Below are positions 26,363 through 34,787 of a stretch of DNA of 64,000 bases, one piece after another; within the stretch, counting starts at the first letter, position 1, and each line of letters opens with the position of its first letter. The notes beneath the pieces were generated by a model. It did not search any database. It saw nothing but the letters and a program-made list of their open reading frames with translations, and was not told the DNA's origin. Both the position numbers and the translations under genes were made by a program. The stretch comes from Clostridium transplantifaecale. Its GTDB lineage: Bacteria > Bacillota > Clostridia > Lachnospirales > Lachnospiraceae. Location of the stretch: positions 248,001 to 312,000 of the forward strand of contig NZ_UYZY01000004.1 of assembly GCF_900626075.1 (NCBI RefSeq), written 5' to 3'.

Positions 26363-27448
26363 ATGAAGAAAATGCAGATTGCAAAGATGGCGGCAGCGGC
26401 AGCAGCGTTCAGCCTGCTGACAGCATGCGGAACAAGCCAGACGGCCAGCACGGCGGCTCCGGAGACAAAAGCGGAGGCAGCGGAAAATACCGCGGCAGAG
26501 GATACGAAGGCGGCGGAGGAAACACAAAACGGCGCAAAAGAGAAGTATGTCATTGCAGGTATTTATAAGATGGGAGACGCTACCTGGTTCATCCAGGAGG
26601 GGAAGGCATCCCAGGAAGTAGTGGAAGCGGCAGGCGGAACATGGAAGTATATGGATGCCAAACAGAACGGCGCTACCTACATGCAGATGATTGACAACTG
26701 TATCGCGGACAAGGTGGACGGCGTGCTGGTATGCCTTCCGGATCAGAACCTGAGCCAGACGACGGTGGATAAATTAAAGGAAGCTAATATCCCGGTTATT
26801 GCGGTCGATGATGCGCTTCAGACGGAGGACGGCACCCTGCTTGCGCCGTGGGTTGGAATCGACGGTTATAATATCGGCGCGGCAGTAGGCGAATGGGCAG
26901 CCAAGTACATAACGGAGAACGGACTTGCCGAAGATGAGACATTTGGCGTGATGCTTTTAACGGCGGATACCGTTTCAAGCTGCGTGCCGCGTACGGAAGG
27001 CCAGCTTGCCAAGTTAAAAGAGGCGGTTCCGGACTTCCCGGATAACCGTATTTTTAAGGCGGATCACGATACCAGCACGGAGCAGGGCAACACGGCAGCC
27101 TCTACGGTTATCACAGGCAATCCTCAGATAAAAAAATGGCTGGTGTTAGGTGTTTCCGACGAAGGCGCCCAGGGCGCGGCCCGGGCACTGGAAGCGGCCG
27201 GTCTTGAAAAAGATTCCGTATGTGTAGGACTCGGCGGATATCTGGCTCCGGACGAATTTGCAAAAGAGAATTCCCCGTTTAAGGCGGCGGCATATTTTTC
27301 CGCAAAGGGCGTTGGCGGAACAGCGGCGCAGGCTATGCTGGATTACCTACAGAACGGAACTCCGATTCCGGAGAAATACGCAGTGGACGCTGTGATTGTG
27401 GAACCCGGCGACGATCTGGCAGCCATTATGCCGGAGTATGTGGGCTAG
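26363..27448 (+). CDS. Sugar ABC transporter substrate-binding lipoprotein, RbsB type
   Basis: This ~361-residue protein has a lipoprotein signal (KKMQIAKMAAAAAAFSLLTAC, lipobox LTAC), an Ala/Glu/Thr-rich linker, and a periplasmic-binding fold from YVIAGIYKMGDATWF onward. The AD/DG repeats (DKVDGVLVCLPDQ, NIPVIAVDDAL) are typical of Peripla_BP_4 proteins of ribose and galactose importers. It binds the sugar outside the membrane and hands it to the RbsC-type permease. ATG at 26363 is chosen since AAAGGAGAG lies before it; the frame is open to 26342. A long hairpin follows. Confidence 0.9.
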   Translation: MKKMQIAKMAAAAAAFSLLTACGTSQTASTAAPETKAEAAENTAAEDTKAAEETQNGAKEKYVIAGIYKMGDATWFIQEGKASQEVVEAAGGTWKYMDAKQNGATYMQMIDNCIADKVDGVLVCLPDQNLSQTTVDKLKEANIPVIAVDDALQTEDGTLLAPWVGIDGYNIGAAVGEWAAKYITENGLAEDETFGVMLLTADTVSSCVPRTEGQLAKLKEAVPDFPDNRIFKADHDTSTEQGNTAASTVITGNPQIKKWLVLGVSDEGAQGAARALEAAGLEKDSVCVGLGGYLAPDEFAKENSPFKAAAYFSAKGVGGTAAQAMLDYLQNGTPIPEKYAVDAVIVEPGDDLAAIMPEYVG

Positions 27449-27500
27449 AGCGTGTTTTAGTGAATAAAAACAGGTCGATATACGAGTAAAGACAGGTCAA

Positions 27501-27535
27501 TAGAAAGTACGCCGCGGCGTACTTTCTATCTTTTC
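27501..27535 (+). terminator. Perfect 28-bp palindrome acting as intra-operon terminator
   Basis: 27501-27528 is perfectly palindromic (TAGAAAGTACGCCG and its complement), followed by TCTTTT. In RNA it would form a 12-bp stem with a four-base loop. It sits between the binding-protein gene and the creatininase-family gene and probably lets only part of transcription proceed, giving more importer than enzyme. Confidence 0.8.
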
Positions 27536-27559
27536 AGAGCCTGACGGAAGGTGAATAAA

Positions 27560-28348
27560 ATGAACACAATCAAGTTTGAAGAGATGACTCCGTCCCGGCT
27601 TGAGGCGGCGAAGAGGGAAAAACCGATTATTTACCTGCCGGTCGGGTCGATGGAATGGCACGGTCCCCACATGGGGATGGGGATGGATACGGAAAATGCC
27701 TACGAAGTGGCAAAGCGGTCGGCCGCCCGCACGGGAGGGACGGTCTATCCGCCCCTTTACATAGGTACGGAGAGCCCAAGAACGCCGGAAACGCTCCGGA
27801 AACTGGGATTTCAGGGAAATGAGCAGATTACGGGGATGGATTTCCCCGGAAACGCGGTGAAGAGCATGTACTGGCCGCCGGAGCTGTTTGAGGCAGTAAT
27901 CCGCCAGCATATAGAGTTTCTATGCCGGATGGGATATGAATTAATCGTTCTGATGAACGGCCACGGGGCGGACCGGCAGATTGAGATTCTGGAGCGTCTG
28001 TCAGAAGAATACACGGAACGGGGGAAATTACGCGTACTTACAATCCTGGCCCTGTTTGACGGCTGCGGGGTGGGGATCGGACATGCAGGTCTGGCAGAGA
28101 CCGCAATTATGCAGGCGGTATGCCCGGAGGGGGTGGATTTATCGGCCCTCCCGCCAAAACCGGAAAAACTATATAATACGAAGTTTGCCATTGTAGACAA
28201 TGAGACCTTTATAAACGGACCGAACGAGGATTACAGTGTGCGCTATGATCCGAGGGATTCCACGGCGGAGCTGGGAGAACGGCTGCTGGAATTTGCAGTT
28301 TTGCAGTGCACCGCCGTTGTATCAGAGGCTATTGAGAATTTGAAATGA
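27560..28348 (+). CDS. Creatininase family protein
   Basis: This ~262-residue protein has the creatininase metal-site motifs: LPVGSMEWHGPHMGMGMDT (~28-46; the family usually has E-x-HGPHLP-x-x-x-D), LMNGHGAD (~134) and IGHAGLAETA (~173). Family members hydrolyse cyclic amides (creatinine) or formamides, or act on other small rings, with two metal ions. ATG at 27560 follows GGAAGG. Here it lies inside a sugar operon between the importer and a DUF5107 protein, an unusual setting. It may hydrolyse a sugar-linked amide or lactone, which is speculation. Confidence 0.85.
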   Translation: MNTIKFEEMTPSRLEAAKREKPIIYLPVGSMEWHGPHMGMGMDTENAYEVAKRSAARTGGTVYPPLYIGTESPRTPETLRKLGFQGNEQITGMDFPGNAVKSMYWPPELFEAVIRQHIEFLCRMGYELIVLMNGHGADRQIEILERLSEEYTERGKLRVLTILALFDGCGVGIGHAGLAETAIMQAVCPEGVDLSALPPKPEKLYNTKFAIVDNETFINGPNEDYSVRYDPRDSTAELGERLLEFAVLQCTAVVSEAIENLK

Positions 28349-28362
28349 CAGGAGGAAACGTC

Positions 28363-31300
28363 ATGCTGGAACAAGTGCTGCGTCATGTGGAGCAGGGAGT
28401 CCGGATTTGGGAGCAGGAAGTGATCATCCCGACCTACCAGGTGGGAAAGCCGGACAAGAATCCCATGTTTCTGGAAAAACGGGTGTATCAGGGCAGTTCG
28501 GGAAAAGTATATCCCCACCCGGTAATTGATAAGATTACGGATGAGAAGAAGGATCAGTCCTACCGGGCGCTCTGCCTGGAAAACCGGTATCTGTTTGTCA
28601 TGGTGCTGCCGGAATTGGGAGGCAGAATACAGCGCGCCTACGACAAGACAAACAAATACGATTTTGTTTACTATAATCACGTTATAAAACCTGCGCTTGT
28701 CGGTCTCACCGGGCCGTGGATCTCGGGCGGGATTGAGTTCAACTGGCCGCAGCACCACCGTCCCAGCACCTTTGATCCGGTGGATTATAAGCTGACTGAG
28801 TCGGAGGACGGAAGCTGCACCATCTGGGTCGGGGAGATTGAGAACATGTTCCGCACCAAGGGAATGGCGGGTTTTACCCTGTTCCCGGACAGGGCTTATA
28901 TCCGGATTGACGCGCAGCTTTTTAACAGAACCAGTATTCCGCAGACCTTTCTCTGGTGGGCCAATCCGGCGGTGCCGGCCGGCGATGATACACAGTCGGT
29001 TTTCCCACCGGATGTCCACGCGGTGATGGATCACGGGAAAAGGGCCGTATCGCGTTTCCCTGTTGCAACGGGAACCTATTATAAGCAGGATTATTCGGCC
29101 GGTGTGGATATTTCACGCTATAAAAATATCCCCGTTCCCACCTCTTATATGGCGTATCATTCCGATTACGACTTTGTTGGCGGATACGATCACGGAAAAA
29201 AGGCCGGAATTCTGCATGTGGCGGATCACCATATCGCGCCGGGTAAGAAACAGTGGACCTGGGGCTGCGGAGATTTCGGCAAAGCATGGGATCGGAATTT
29301 AACGGATACGGACGGACCTTACATAGAGTTAATGACGGGGTGCTATACCGATAACCAACCCGATTTTTCCTGGCTGGCGCCTTATGAGGAGAAGGTGTTC
29401 ACCCAGTATTTCATGCCCTATAAGGATGTGGGGATGGTGAAAAACGCCACGTATAAGGCGGCGGCCGGTCTGGAGATAACGGATGGAACCGCCCGGTTTT
29501 CCGTGTATGCCACAGCGGTTTATCCGCAGTGCACGGTGACACTGACTGCGGTAAACGGAACGGTTATCCTTTATCACGCCGAGACTGATTTGTCGCCGGA
29601 GAAGACGTTTGCAGATGAGGTTCCCACAAGCGGACATGCGCCGGAGACAATTACCCTGACGGTCCGTGACAATACCGGAGGCGAGCTTGTTTCCTACACC
29701 CCGGGGAGTAAGGAAATACCGAAGATTCCGGACCCGGCCGTTCCGATCCCGGAGCCGGAGGCGGTGAGGACAAATGAGGAGCTGTTTTTATCCGGACAGC
29801 ATATTGAGCAATACCGTCACGCCACGTATCGGCCGGAGGCATATTACGAAGAGGGACTGCGCCGCGATCCGACGGATGCCAGGATAAACTGCGCCTACGG
29901 AAAACTTCTTATGGGACAGGGGAAGTTTTTGCGGGCGGAAAAATATCTGGAGAAAGCGGCAGAAAAATTAATGCGTCTGAATCCTAATCCCGGCGACGGG
30001 GAGCCGTTCTATCTTCTGGGTGTGTGCCGGAAACTCATGGGAAAGCTGCCGGAGGCATATGACAGCTTCTATAAGGCGGTCTGGAATGATGCCTGGCAGT
30101 CGGGCGGATTTTACCATATGGCCTGTATCTGCGCGATAGAGGGAAAATTTGAGGAGGGGCTGGCCCATGCTGAGCGTTCCCTGGCTGCAAAAGCCCATAA
30201 TCTGAAGGCCAGGACGCTTAAGACGGCGCTGCTTCGAAGGCTTGGCAGAACAGAAGAGGCGGCCGCCGCGGCAAAGGAAACGCTTATAATCGACGGAATG
30301 GATTTTGCGGCCTGTTATGAGCTGTGTCTGATAAATAAGGACGAGGAAGGCAGAAAAACCCTGGCGCACCGTCTCTCTGTGAGCCCGAACTGGGCTATTG
30401 AACTGTCGATTGAATACAGCGACGCCGGTCTTTACCGCGAAGCGGAAGATATTCTCGGTTTGCCGCGTGAATTGTGGGGAGATAAGATTTATCCGCTGAT
30501 CCACTACTACCTGGCCTATGTCTGCGGGGAAGCGGGAAAGGAGGAGGAGGCGGAGCAGTACCGTCTGGCGGCAGCCCTGGATGACGGAGCTTACTGTTTC
30601 CCACACCGCCTGGAGGACTTGATTGTCCTTCAGAGAGCCGTGGAGGAAAATCCGGAGGATGCAAAAGGATTCTACTATCTGGGAAATCTCTGGTACGACA
30701 AGAGACAGTACGAAGAGGCGGTAATGTGCTGGGAGAAGAGCCGGGCGCTGGAACCCGGTTTTGCCACGGTACACCGCAATTTGTCGCTGGCGTATTACAA
30801 CAAAATGGAGCAGAAGCAGGAGGCGGCAGAGGAATTAAGAAGGGCGTTTGAGCTTGATCCGTCCGATGCCAGGGTATTCATGGAGCTTGACCAGCTCTGT
30901 AAAAGGATGGGGGTAACACCGGAGAAACGGCTTGCTGCTTATGAGTCCCATCTGGATGTGGTGACGGAGAGGGATGATCTGTATCTGGAATATATCACGC
31001 TCTGCAACTACTTTGGAAAACATGATAAGGCCCTGGAACTGATAGAGTCCCGCCATTTTCATCCATGGGAGGGCGGAGAAGGGAAGGTTCCGGCACAGTA
31101 TGTCTGTGCGTTGTCAGGGCTTGGAAGAGCGGCCCTGAGGGCCGGGGATGCCCTGGGAGCGTTGGAACTGTTTAAACGGGCGCTCCGCTATCCGCATAAT
31201 CTGGGTGAAGGAAAACTTGCGGGAGCGCAGGAAAATGACATCTATTATTATATGGGAAAAGCATACCGGGCGATGGGAGAAGAGAAGGAAGCGGAGGAAT

Positions 31301-31704
31301 GTTTTCTCCATGCGGCCTCGGGCCTGTCGGAGCCGGCCGGGATGATGTATTATAATGACCAGCCGCCGGAAACGATCTTCTATCAGGGCCTTGCGCTGGC
31401 TGCGCTGTCTAAGAAGGCGGAGGCGGACGGAAGGTTCCACCGGCTGATCGATTACGGTGAGACGCATCTGGATGACCATGTGACGATTGACTATTTTGCC
31501 GTTTCGCTGCCGGATTTGCTGATTTTTGAGGATGATTTGGACCGGCGTAACCGGGTGCACTGCCTGTTTATGCGCGGCTTGGGTCTTCTGGGCAAACGGG
31601 AGACAATGGAAGCCGAGCGCTGTTTTGCCGAGGCTGAGGCGCTTGACGTAAACCATCCGGGCGTGCATCTGCACCTGGAGCTTTTGAAGACCGGGAGCTT
31701 TTAA
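28363..31704 (+). CDS. DUF5107 / tetratricopeptide repeat protein
   Basis: This ~1113-residue protein has no signal peptide, so it is probably cytoplasmic. Residues ~1-380 match DUF5107, a beta-sandwich resembling galactose mutarotase and glycosidase domains, with YLFVMVLPELGGRIQRAYDK, GPWISGGIEFNWPQHHRPST and WTWGCGDFGKAWDRNL. From ~480 on come tetratricopeptide-type helical repeats (for example GDGEPFYLLGVCRKLMGKL, GFYYLGNLWYDKRQYEEA), with a likely interaction role. Start at 28363 follows AGGAGG. It lies just after the creatininase-family gene and before the epimerase-like gene. DUF5107 proteins occur in glycoside-degradation loci; their activity is not established. Confidence 0.85.
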   Translation: MLEQVLRHVEQGVRIWEQEVIIPTYQVGKPDKNPMFLEKRVYQGSSGKVYPHPVIDKITDEKKDQSYRALCLENRYLFVMVLPELGGRIQRAYDKTNKYDFVYYNHVIKPALVGLTGPWISGGIEFNWPQHHRPSTFDPVDYKLTESEDGSCTIWVGEIENMFRTKGMAGFTLFPDRAYIRIDAQLFNRTSIPQTFLWWANPAVPAGDDTQSVFPPDVHAVMDHGKRAVSRFPVATGTYYKQDYSAGVDISRYKNIPVPTSYMAYHSDYDFVGGYDHGKKAGILHVADHHIAPGKKQWTWGCGDFGKAWDRNLTDTDGPYIELMTGCYTDNQPDFSWLAPYEEKVFTQYFMPYKDVGMVKNATYKAAAGLEITDGTARFSVYATAVYPQCTVTLTAVNGTVILYHAETDLSPEKTFADEVPTSGHAPETITLTVRDNTGGELVSYTPGSKEIPKIPDPAVPIPEPEAVRTNEELFLSGQHIEQYRHATYRPEAYYEEGLRRDPTDARINCAYGKLLMGQGKFLRAEKYLEKAAEKLMRLNPNPGDGEPFYLLGVCRKLMGKLPEAYDSFYKAVWNDAWQSGGFYHMACICAIEGKFEEGLAHAERSLAAKAHNLKARTLKTALLRRLGRTEEAAAAAKETLIIDGMDFAACYELCLINKDEEGRKTLAHRLSVSPNWAIELSIEYSDAGLYREAEDILGLPRELWGDKIYPLIHYYLAYVCGEAGKEEEAEQYRLAAALDDGAYCFPHRLEDLIVLQRAVEENPEDAKGFYYLGNLWYDKRQYEEAVMCWEKSRALEPGFATVHRNLSLAYYNKMEQKQEAAEELRRAFELDPSDARVFMELDQLCKRMGVTPEKRLAAYESHLDVVTERDDLYLEYITLCNYFGKHDKALELIESRHFHPWEGGEGKVPAQYVCALSGLGRAALRAGDALGALELFKRALRYPHNLGEGKLAGAQENDIYYYMGKAYRAMGEEKEAEECFLHAASGLSEPAGMMYYNDQPPETIFYQGLALAALSKKAEADGRFHRLIDYGETHLDDHVTIDYFAVSLPDLLIFEDDLDRRNRVHCLFMRGLGLLGKRETMEAERCFAEAEALDVNHPGVHLHLELLKTGSF

Positions 31705-31752
31705 GAACCGGGAACCTTTAGGATGAGAACTTTTAAGGATGGGAAGCGGGCG

Positions 31753-32787
31753 ATGGATCATGCAAAGGAAGCGGCCGGACAGGCCGATAAAGTAAAACAG
31801 ATAGAAATTTTGGGAGAACCGGCCTGGGAGCTGAGCAGTGAACGGTTAAACTGCATTGTTTTCCCGGGCCACGGAGGAAAAGTATTATCCATAAAATCCA
31901 GGGAAACCGGCTTTGAATTATTATTCCAGAATCCCCGGGAAAGTTTCAAAAGGGCGGAGCCGGGAAGCTCGTTTGAGGAATTTGAGGCCTGCGGCTTTGA
32001 CGACGCATTTCCGTCGATTGATCCGGGATTCGTTACCATAGGCGGACGGGAGGTAGCTTACCCGGATCACGGTGAAATCTGGTCCGCCGGATTTGACTGC
32101 CTGTCGGACGGTGAGGGCCTCTGTTTAAGTTATCAGAGTAAAGTTCTGCCGTACCGGTATGAAAAACGCCTGTCACTTTGCGGGGATACACTGCATTGCA
32201 GCTACCGGATAGAAAACCTGGGCAAGGAAGCCTTTCCCTGTATTTGGGCCTGCCACTGCCTGGTTGTCTATATGCCGGATATGCGGATGGTATATCCGGC
32301 TGGGACGAAGGAGCTCGAGGTGGTGCTGGATTCGGGGCGCCTCGGTCCGGCCGGGACGGTTCACCAATTTTCTCCTTTGCCGGAGCCGGGAACCCGGGAC
32401 TTTACCCGGGTGCCGGGAGCAGGGACGGAAGGAATGGAGAAATATTACGTGCGGGGACAGGTAAAGGAAGGAAAATGCGGCTTTATCTATCCTTCGGCGG
32501 GGATGGCGGCAGACCTGGTGTACGATGAGAAAGAGCTGCCTTATCTTGGGTTCTGGATTACAACGGGAGGATACAGAGGGGATAAAAACTGCGCATTTGA
32601 ACCGGCCAGCGGCTATTATGACAGTATCGGGAAGGCTGCGGCCAATCAGCGCCTGCGGGTGCTCCGGCCGGGGGAAGTGATGGCATTTAACCTGGAAATC
32701 CGGTTGTATCCGTGGAAACAAGAACGGCAGATGGGGAGGAAAGGAGAGAATTCCGTTGAAAAGGGAAGAAATGATTCGTGTGGTTGA
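31753..32787 (+). CDS. Aldose 1-epimerase (galactose mutarotase)-like protein
   Basis: This ~344-residue beta-sandwich protein of the galactose mutarotase superfamily has FPGHGGKVLSIKSRETGFELLFQNP (~36), FDDAFPSIDPG, YPDHGEIWS (His/Glu candidates for catalysis) and FLEIRL-like FNLEIRLYP at the end. Mutarotases interconvert alpha and beta anomers so that a dehydrogenase receives the right form. The start is uncertain: ATG at 31723 lacks a site, ATG at 31753 has GGAAG six bases before. Its end overlaps the aldolase gene by 32 bases. It would feed the sugar dehydrogenase encoded in the opposite arm. Confidence 0.75.
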   Translation: MDHAKEAAGQADKVKQIEILGEPAWELSSERLNCIVFPGHGGKVLSIKSRETGFELLFQNPRESFKRAEPGSSFEEFEACGFDDAFPSIDPGFVTIGGREVAYPDHGEIWSAGFDCLSDGEGLCLSYQSKVLPYRYEKRLSLCGDTLHCSYRIENLGKEAFPCIWACHCLVVYMPDMRMVYPAGTKELEVVLDSGRLGPAGTVHQFSPLPEPGTRDFTRVPGAGTEGMEKYYVRGQVKEGKCGFIYPSAGMAADLVYDEKELPYLGFWITTGGYRGDKNCAFEPASGYYDSIGKAAANQRLRVLRPGEVMAFNLEIRLYPWKQERQMGRKGENSVEKGRNDSCG

Positions 32788-33418
32788 GGAACATAAACTC
32801 ATTGCGATTATGCGCGGAGTGGAGAAGGAGCGGGCGGTACCGGCTGCGCAGGCAATGTACCGGGGCGGCATCCGCTGTCTGGAGGTCACGTTCAACCAGA
32901 AGTCGGATACCAGGATTGCAGATACAAAAGAGATCATCTCTGAGCTGAAACGAAGCTTCGGCAGCCGGATGCGGATCGGAGCGGGGACCGTCATGTCGGC
33001 CACTGAAGTTCAGGCGGCATATGAGAGCGGGGCGGAATTTATCCTGGCGCCCAATGTGGACACTTCCGTGCTGGAAGAGGCGGAGCGGCTGGGGCTGGCG
33101 TCCGTGCCCGGAGCGCTTACCCCGTCGGAAATCGTCCTGGCATATGACCGCGGCGCCGCCATTGTGAAGCTGTTTCCGGCCGGCAATATGGGGCTTTCGT
33201 ACTGCAAAGCAATCTTTGCTCCTGTCAACCACATCCCGATGCTGGCGGTAGGCGGGATTGGACTTCATAACCTGACCGATTATCTGCGGGCAGGATTTAC
33301 CGGGGCGGGACTGGGTTCATGCCTTACAGATGCCCGGCTGATTCGGGAAGAACGCTATGAAGAGCTGGAAAAGCTGGCGGGACAATTTGTGGAGAAGGTA
33401 CGGGAAGCGGGTGGCTGA
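32756..33418 (+). CDS. dgoA: 2-dehydro-3-deoxy-phosphogluconate/phosphogalactonate aldolase
   Basis: This 220-residue TIM-barrel class I aldolase has LIAIMRGVEKERA, CLEVTFNQ (catalytic Glu), RIGAGTVMS, and VKLFPAGN, whose lysine forms the Schiff base. It cleaves KDPG or KDPGal to pyruvate and glyceraldehyde 3-phosphate. The TTG start is dictated by AAAGGAGAG eight bases upstream and lies inside the previous gene, suggesting translational coupling. KDPG and KDPGal aldolases are alike in sequence; the dgoD/dgoK neighbours point to the galactonate version. Confidence 0.87.
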   Translation: MKREEMIRVVEEHKLIAIMRGVEKERAVPAAQAMYRGGIRCLEVTFNQKSDTRIADTKEIISELKRSFGSRMRIGAGTVMSATEVQAAYESGAEFILAPNVDTSVLEEAERLGLASVPGALTPSEIVLAYDRGAAIVKLFPAGNMGLSYCKAIFAPVNHIPMLAVGGIGLHNLTDYLRAGFTGAGLGSCLTDARLIREERYEELEKLAGQFVEKVREAGG

Positions 33419-34446
33419 TGGAGAAGTATACAATTGCAATTGACGGAGGGACAACAAATACCAGAGCCGTTCTCATAGACGGAAACCGGGAATTTGCTGC
33501 AATTGAGATGTCCCGGACTGGGGTAAAGGATACGGCTGTGGACGGCCATAACGGGAAGCTGAAGGAGGCGGTCAGAACCTGTATTCACCGTCTGGTGGAA
33601 AAGCATCTTACCGGTTTTGACGAGGTGGAGCGGGTGATTGCCAGCGGAATGATCACATCCGGCTCCGGCCTGTATGAGATTCCACACGTAACCGCTCCGG
33701 CCGGAGTCTTTGAACTGGCAGGGCAGATGCGGGAAGTTATGATAGGGGATGTATGCCCGCTTCCGATTCTGTTTATCCCCGGCGTGAAAAACTGTGATGC
33801 TCCGTTCACGATGGATAATTACCGGACGATGGACATGATGCGCGGCGAGGAAGTGGAGAGCATTGCCGTACTGGAGGCATATCCCGAGGACAGGCCCTGT
33901 CTTCTTATATTGCCTGGTTCCCATATGAAGCTTGTGGCGGTTAATGAAAAAGGGCAGATAAGCGGCTGTCTTACTACGCTCAGCGGGGAGCTTCTGTCCG
34001 CGGTGACGCATCATACGGTCATTGCCGATGCGGTAGGGAACAGTTTTGCGGAGCCGGATGCCTATAATCTTCCAATGGTGCTTGAGGGCAGCAGGGCGGC
34101 GGCAGCAGCCGGGTTTTCCCATGCATGTTTCCAGGCCAGAATTTTGAATCAGTTTGTGGAACCGGATCACCAAAAGATTGCGTGTTTTCTCCTGGGAGCC
34201 GTTTTACAGAATGATATCGAAGTACTGAAAAGGGCCGGGCGGCCCTGGACGGACTGTGACGTTCCCGTTATTATCAGCGGAAAATTCCCGCTTGGAAGGG
34301 CATTTGCAGATTTGATGAGGGAAGACGGTTATTACCGGGATATCCGGGAATTTTATCCCCATTCAAAGCTCCCGCTTTCGGCTCTGGGCGCGCTGATTGT
34401 GGCGGATGCGGGCGGGGGAGCACATGTTCGGGATACGCAGGTTTAA
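33418..34446 (+). CDS. dgoK: 2-dehydro-3-deoxygalactonokinase
   Basis: The 342-residue protein has the DgoK family start IAIDGGTTNTRAVLIDG (phosphate-binding loop of an ASKHA kinase), ASGMITSGSGLYEIPHV, FIPGVKN, DMMRGEEVES and LPGSHMKLVAVNEKGQI. It phosphorylates 2-keto-3-deoxygalactonate using ATP. The ATG overlaps the aldolase stop codon (TGATG), so the two are coupled. It is the last gene of the plus arm and is followed by a hairpin with seven T. The match over the full length is strong. Confidence 0.92.
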   Translation: MEKYTIAIDGGTTNTRAVLIDGNREFAAIEMSRTGVKDTAVDGHNGKLKEAVRTCIHRLVEKHLTGFDEVERVIASGMITSGSGLYEIPHVTAPAGVFELAGQMREVMIGDVCPLPILFIPGVKNCDAPFTMDNYRTMDMMRGEEVESIAVLEAYPEDRPCLLILPGSHMKLVAVNEKGQISGCLTTLSGELLSAVTHHTVIADAVGNSFAEPDAYNLPMVLEGSRAAAAAGFSHACFQARILNQFVEPDHQKIACFLLGAVLQNDIEVLKRAGRPWTDCDVPVIISGKFPLGRAFADLMREDGYYRDIREFYPHSKLPLSALGALIVADAGGGAHVRDTQV

Positions 34447-34465
34447 TAAAGATATAAAAATAATG

Positions 34466-34513
34466 AAAGATGGTTGGGAAAGAGTGAAAAGCTCATCCTG
34501 ACTATCTTTTTTT
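34466..34513 (+). terminator. Intrinsic terminator after dgoK
   Basis: The arms 34466-34484 and 34492-34509 form an imperfect stem of about 16 pairs including G-U wobbles, followed by a run of seven T (34507-34513). It marks the end of the galactonate-type operon. Confidence 0.75.
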
Positions 34514-34787
34514 GCGTAGTGGAAAAGTGATGGAAATTCTCCTTTGATTTAAAACGCCATTCGGGCAGGAGTGCATTGCGTCGACGAGGACTTATGCCGC
34601 TGAAGCGGCCGGATGGAGATGCCGTCTGTGCCTCGAAAATGTAAGAAATTCACTCTTTTTGTAAGGATCTTCCAGCAGCCTGGTATGATAAGATTAGAGT
34701 AGAAGAAGGATCTGCTCATCCGAAGTAATATCCTGAGTAATAAGAGGGGATTTTCATGCTCCTGAAATACAGAAAGGAGGATTCCAT
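34514..34787. other. Intergenic region upstream of the DUF2812 gene
   Basis: This 274-base stretch holds no convincing gene. A GC-rich segment at about 34557-34640 stands out from the AT-rich ends and contains small inverted pieces such as GCCGCT..AGCGGC near 34592-34604. A candidate promoter for the next gene lies around 34680-34700 but without a clear consensus. Confidence 0.4.

Noticed and set aside
29968..30774. Minus-strand open frame of 268 codons inside the DUF5107/TPR gene
   Set aside because: It is antisense to a convincing gene, with no domain and no separate promoter.
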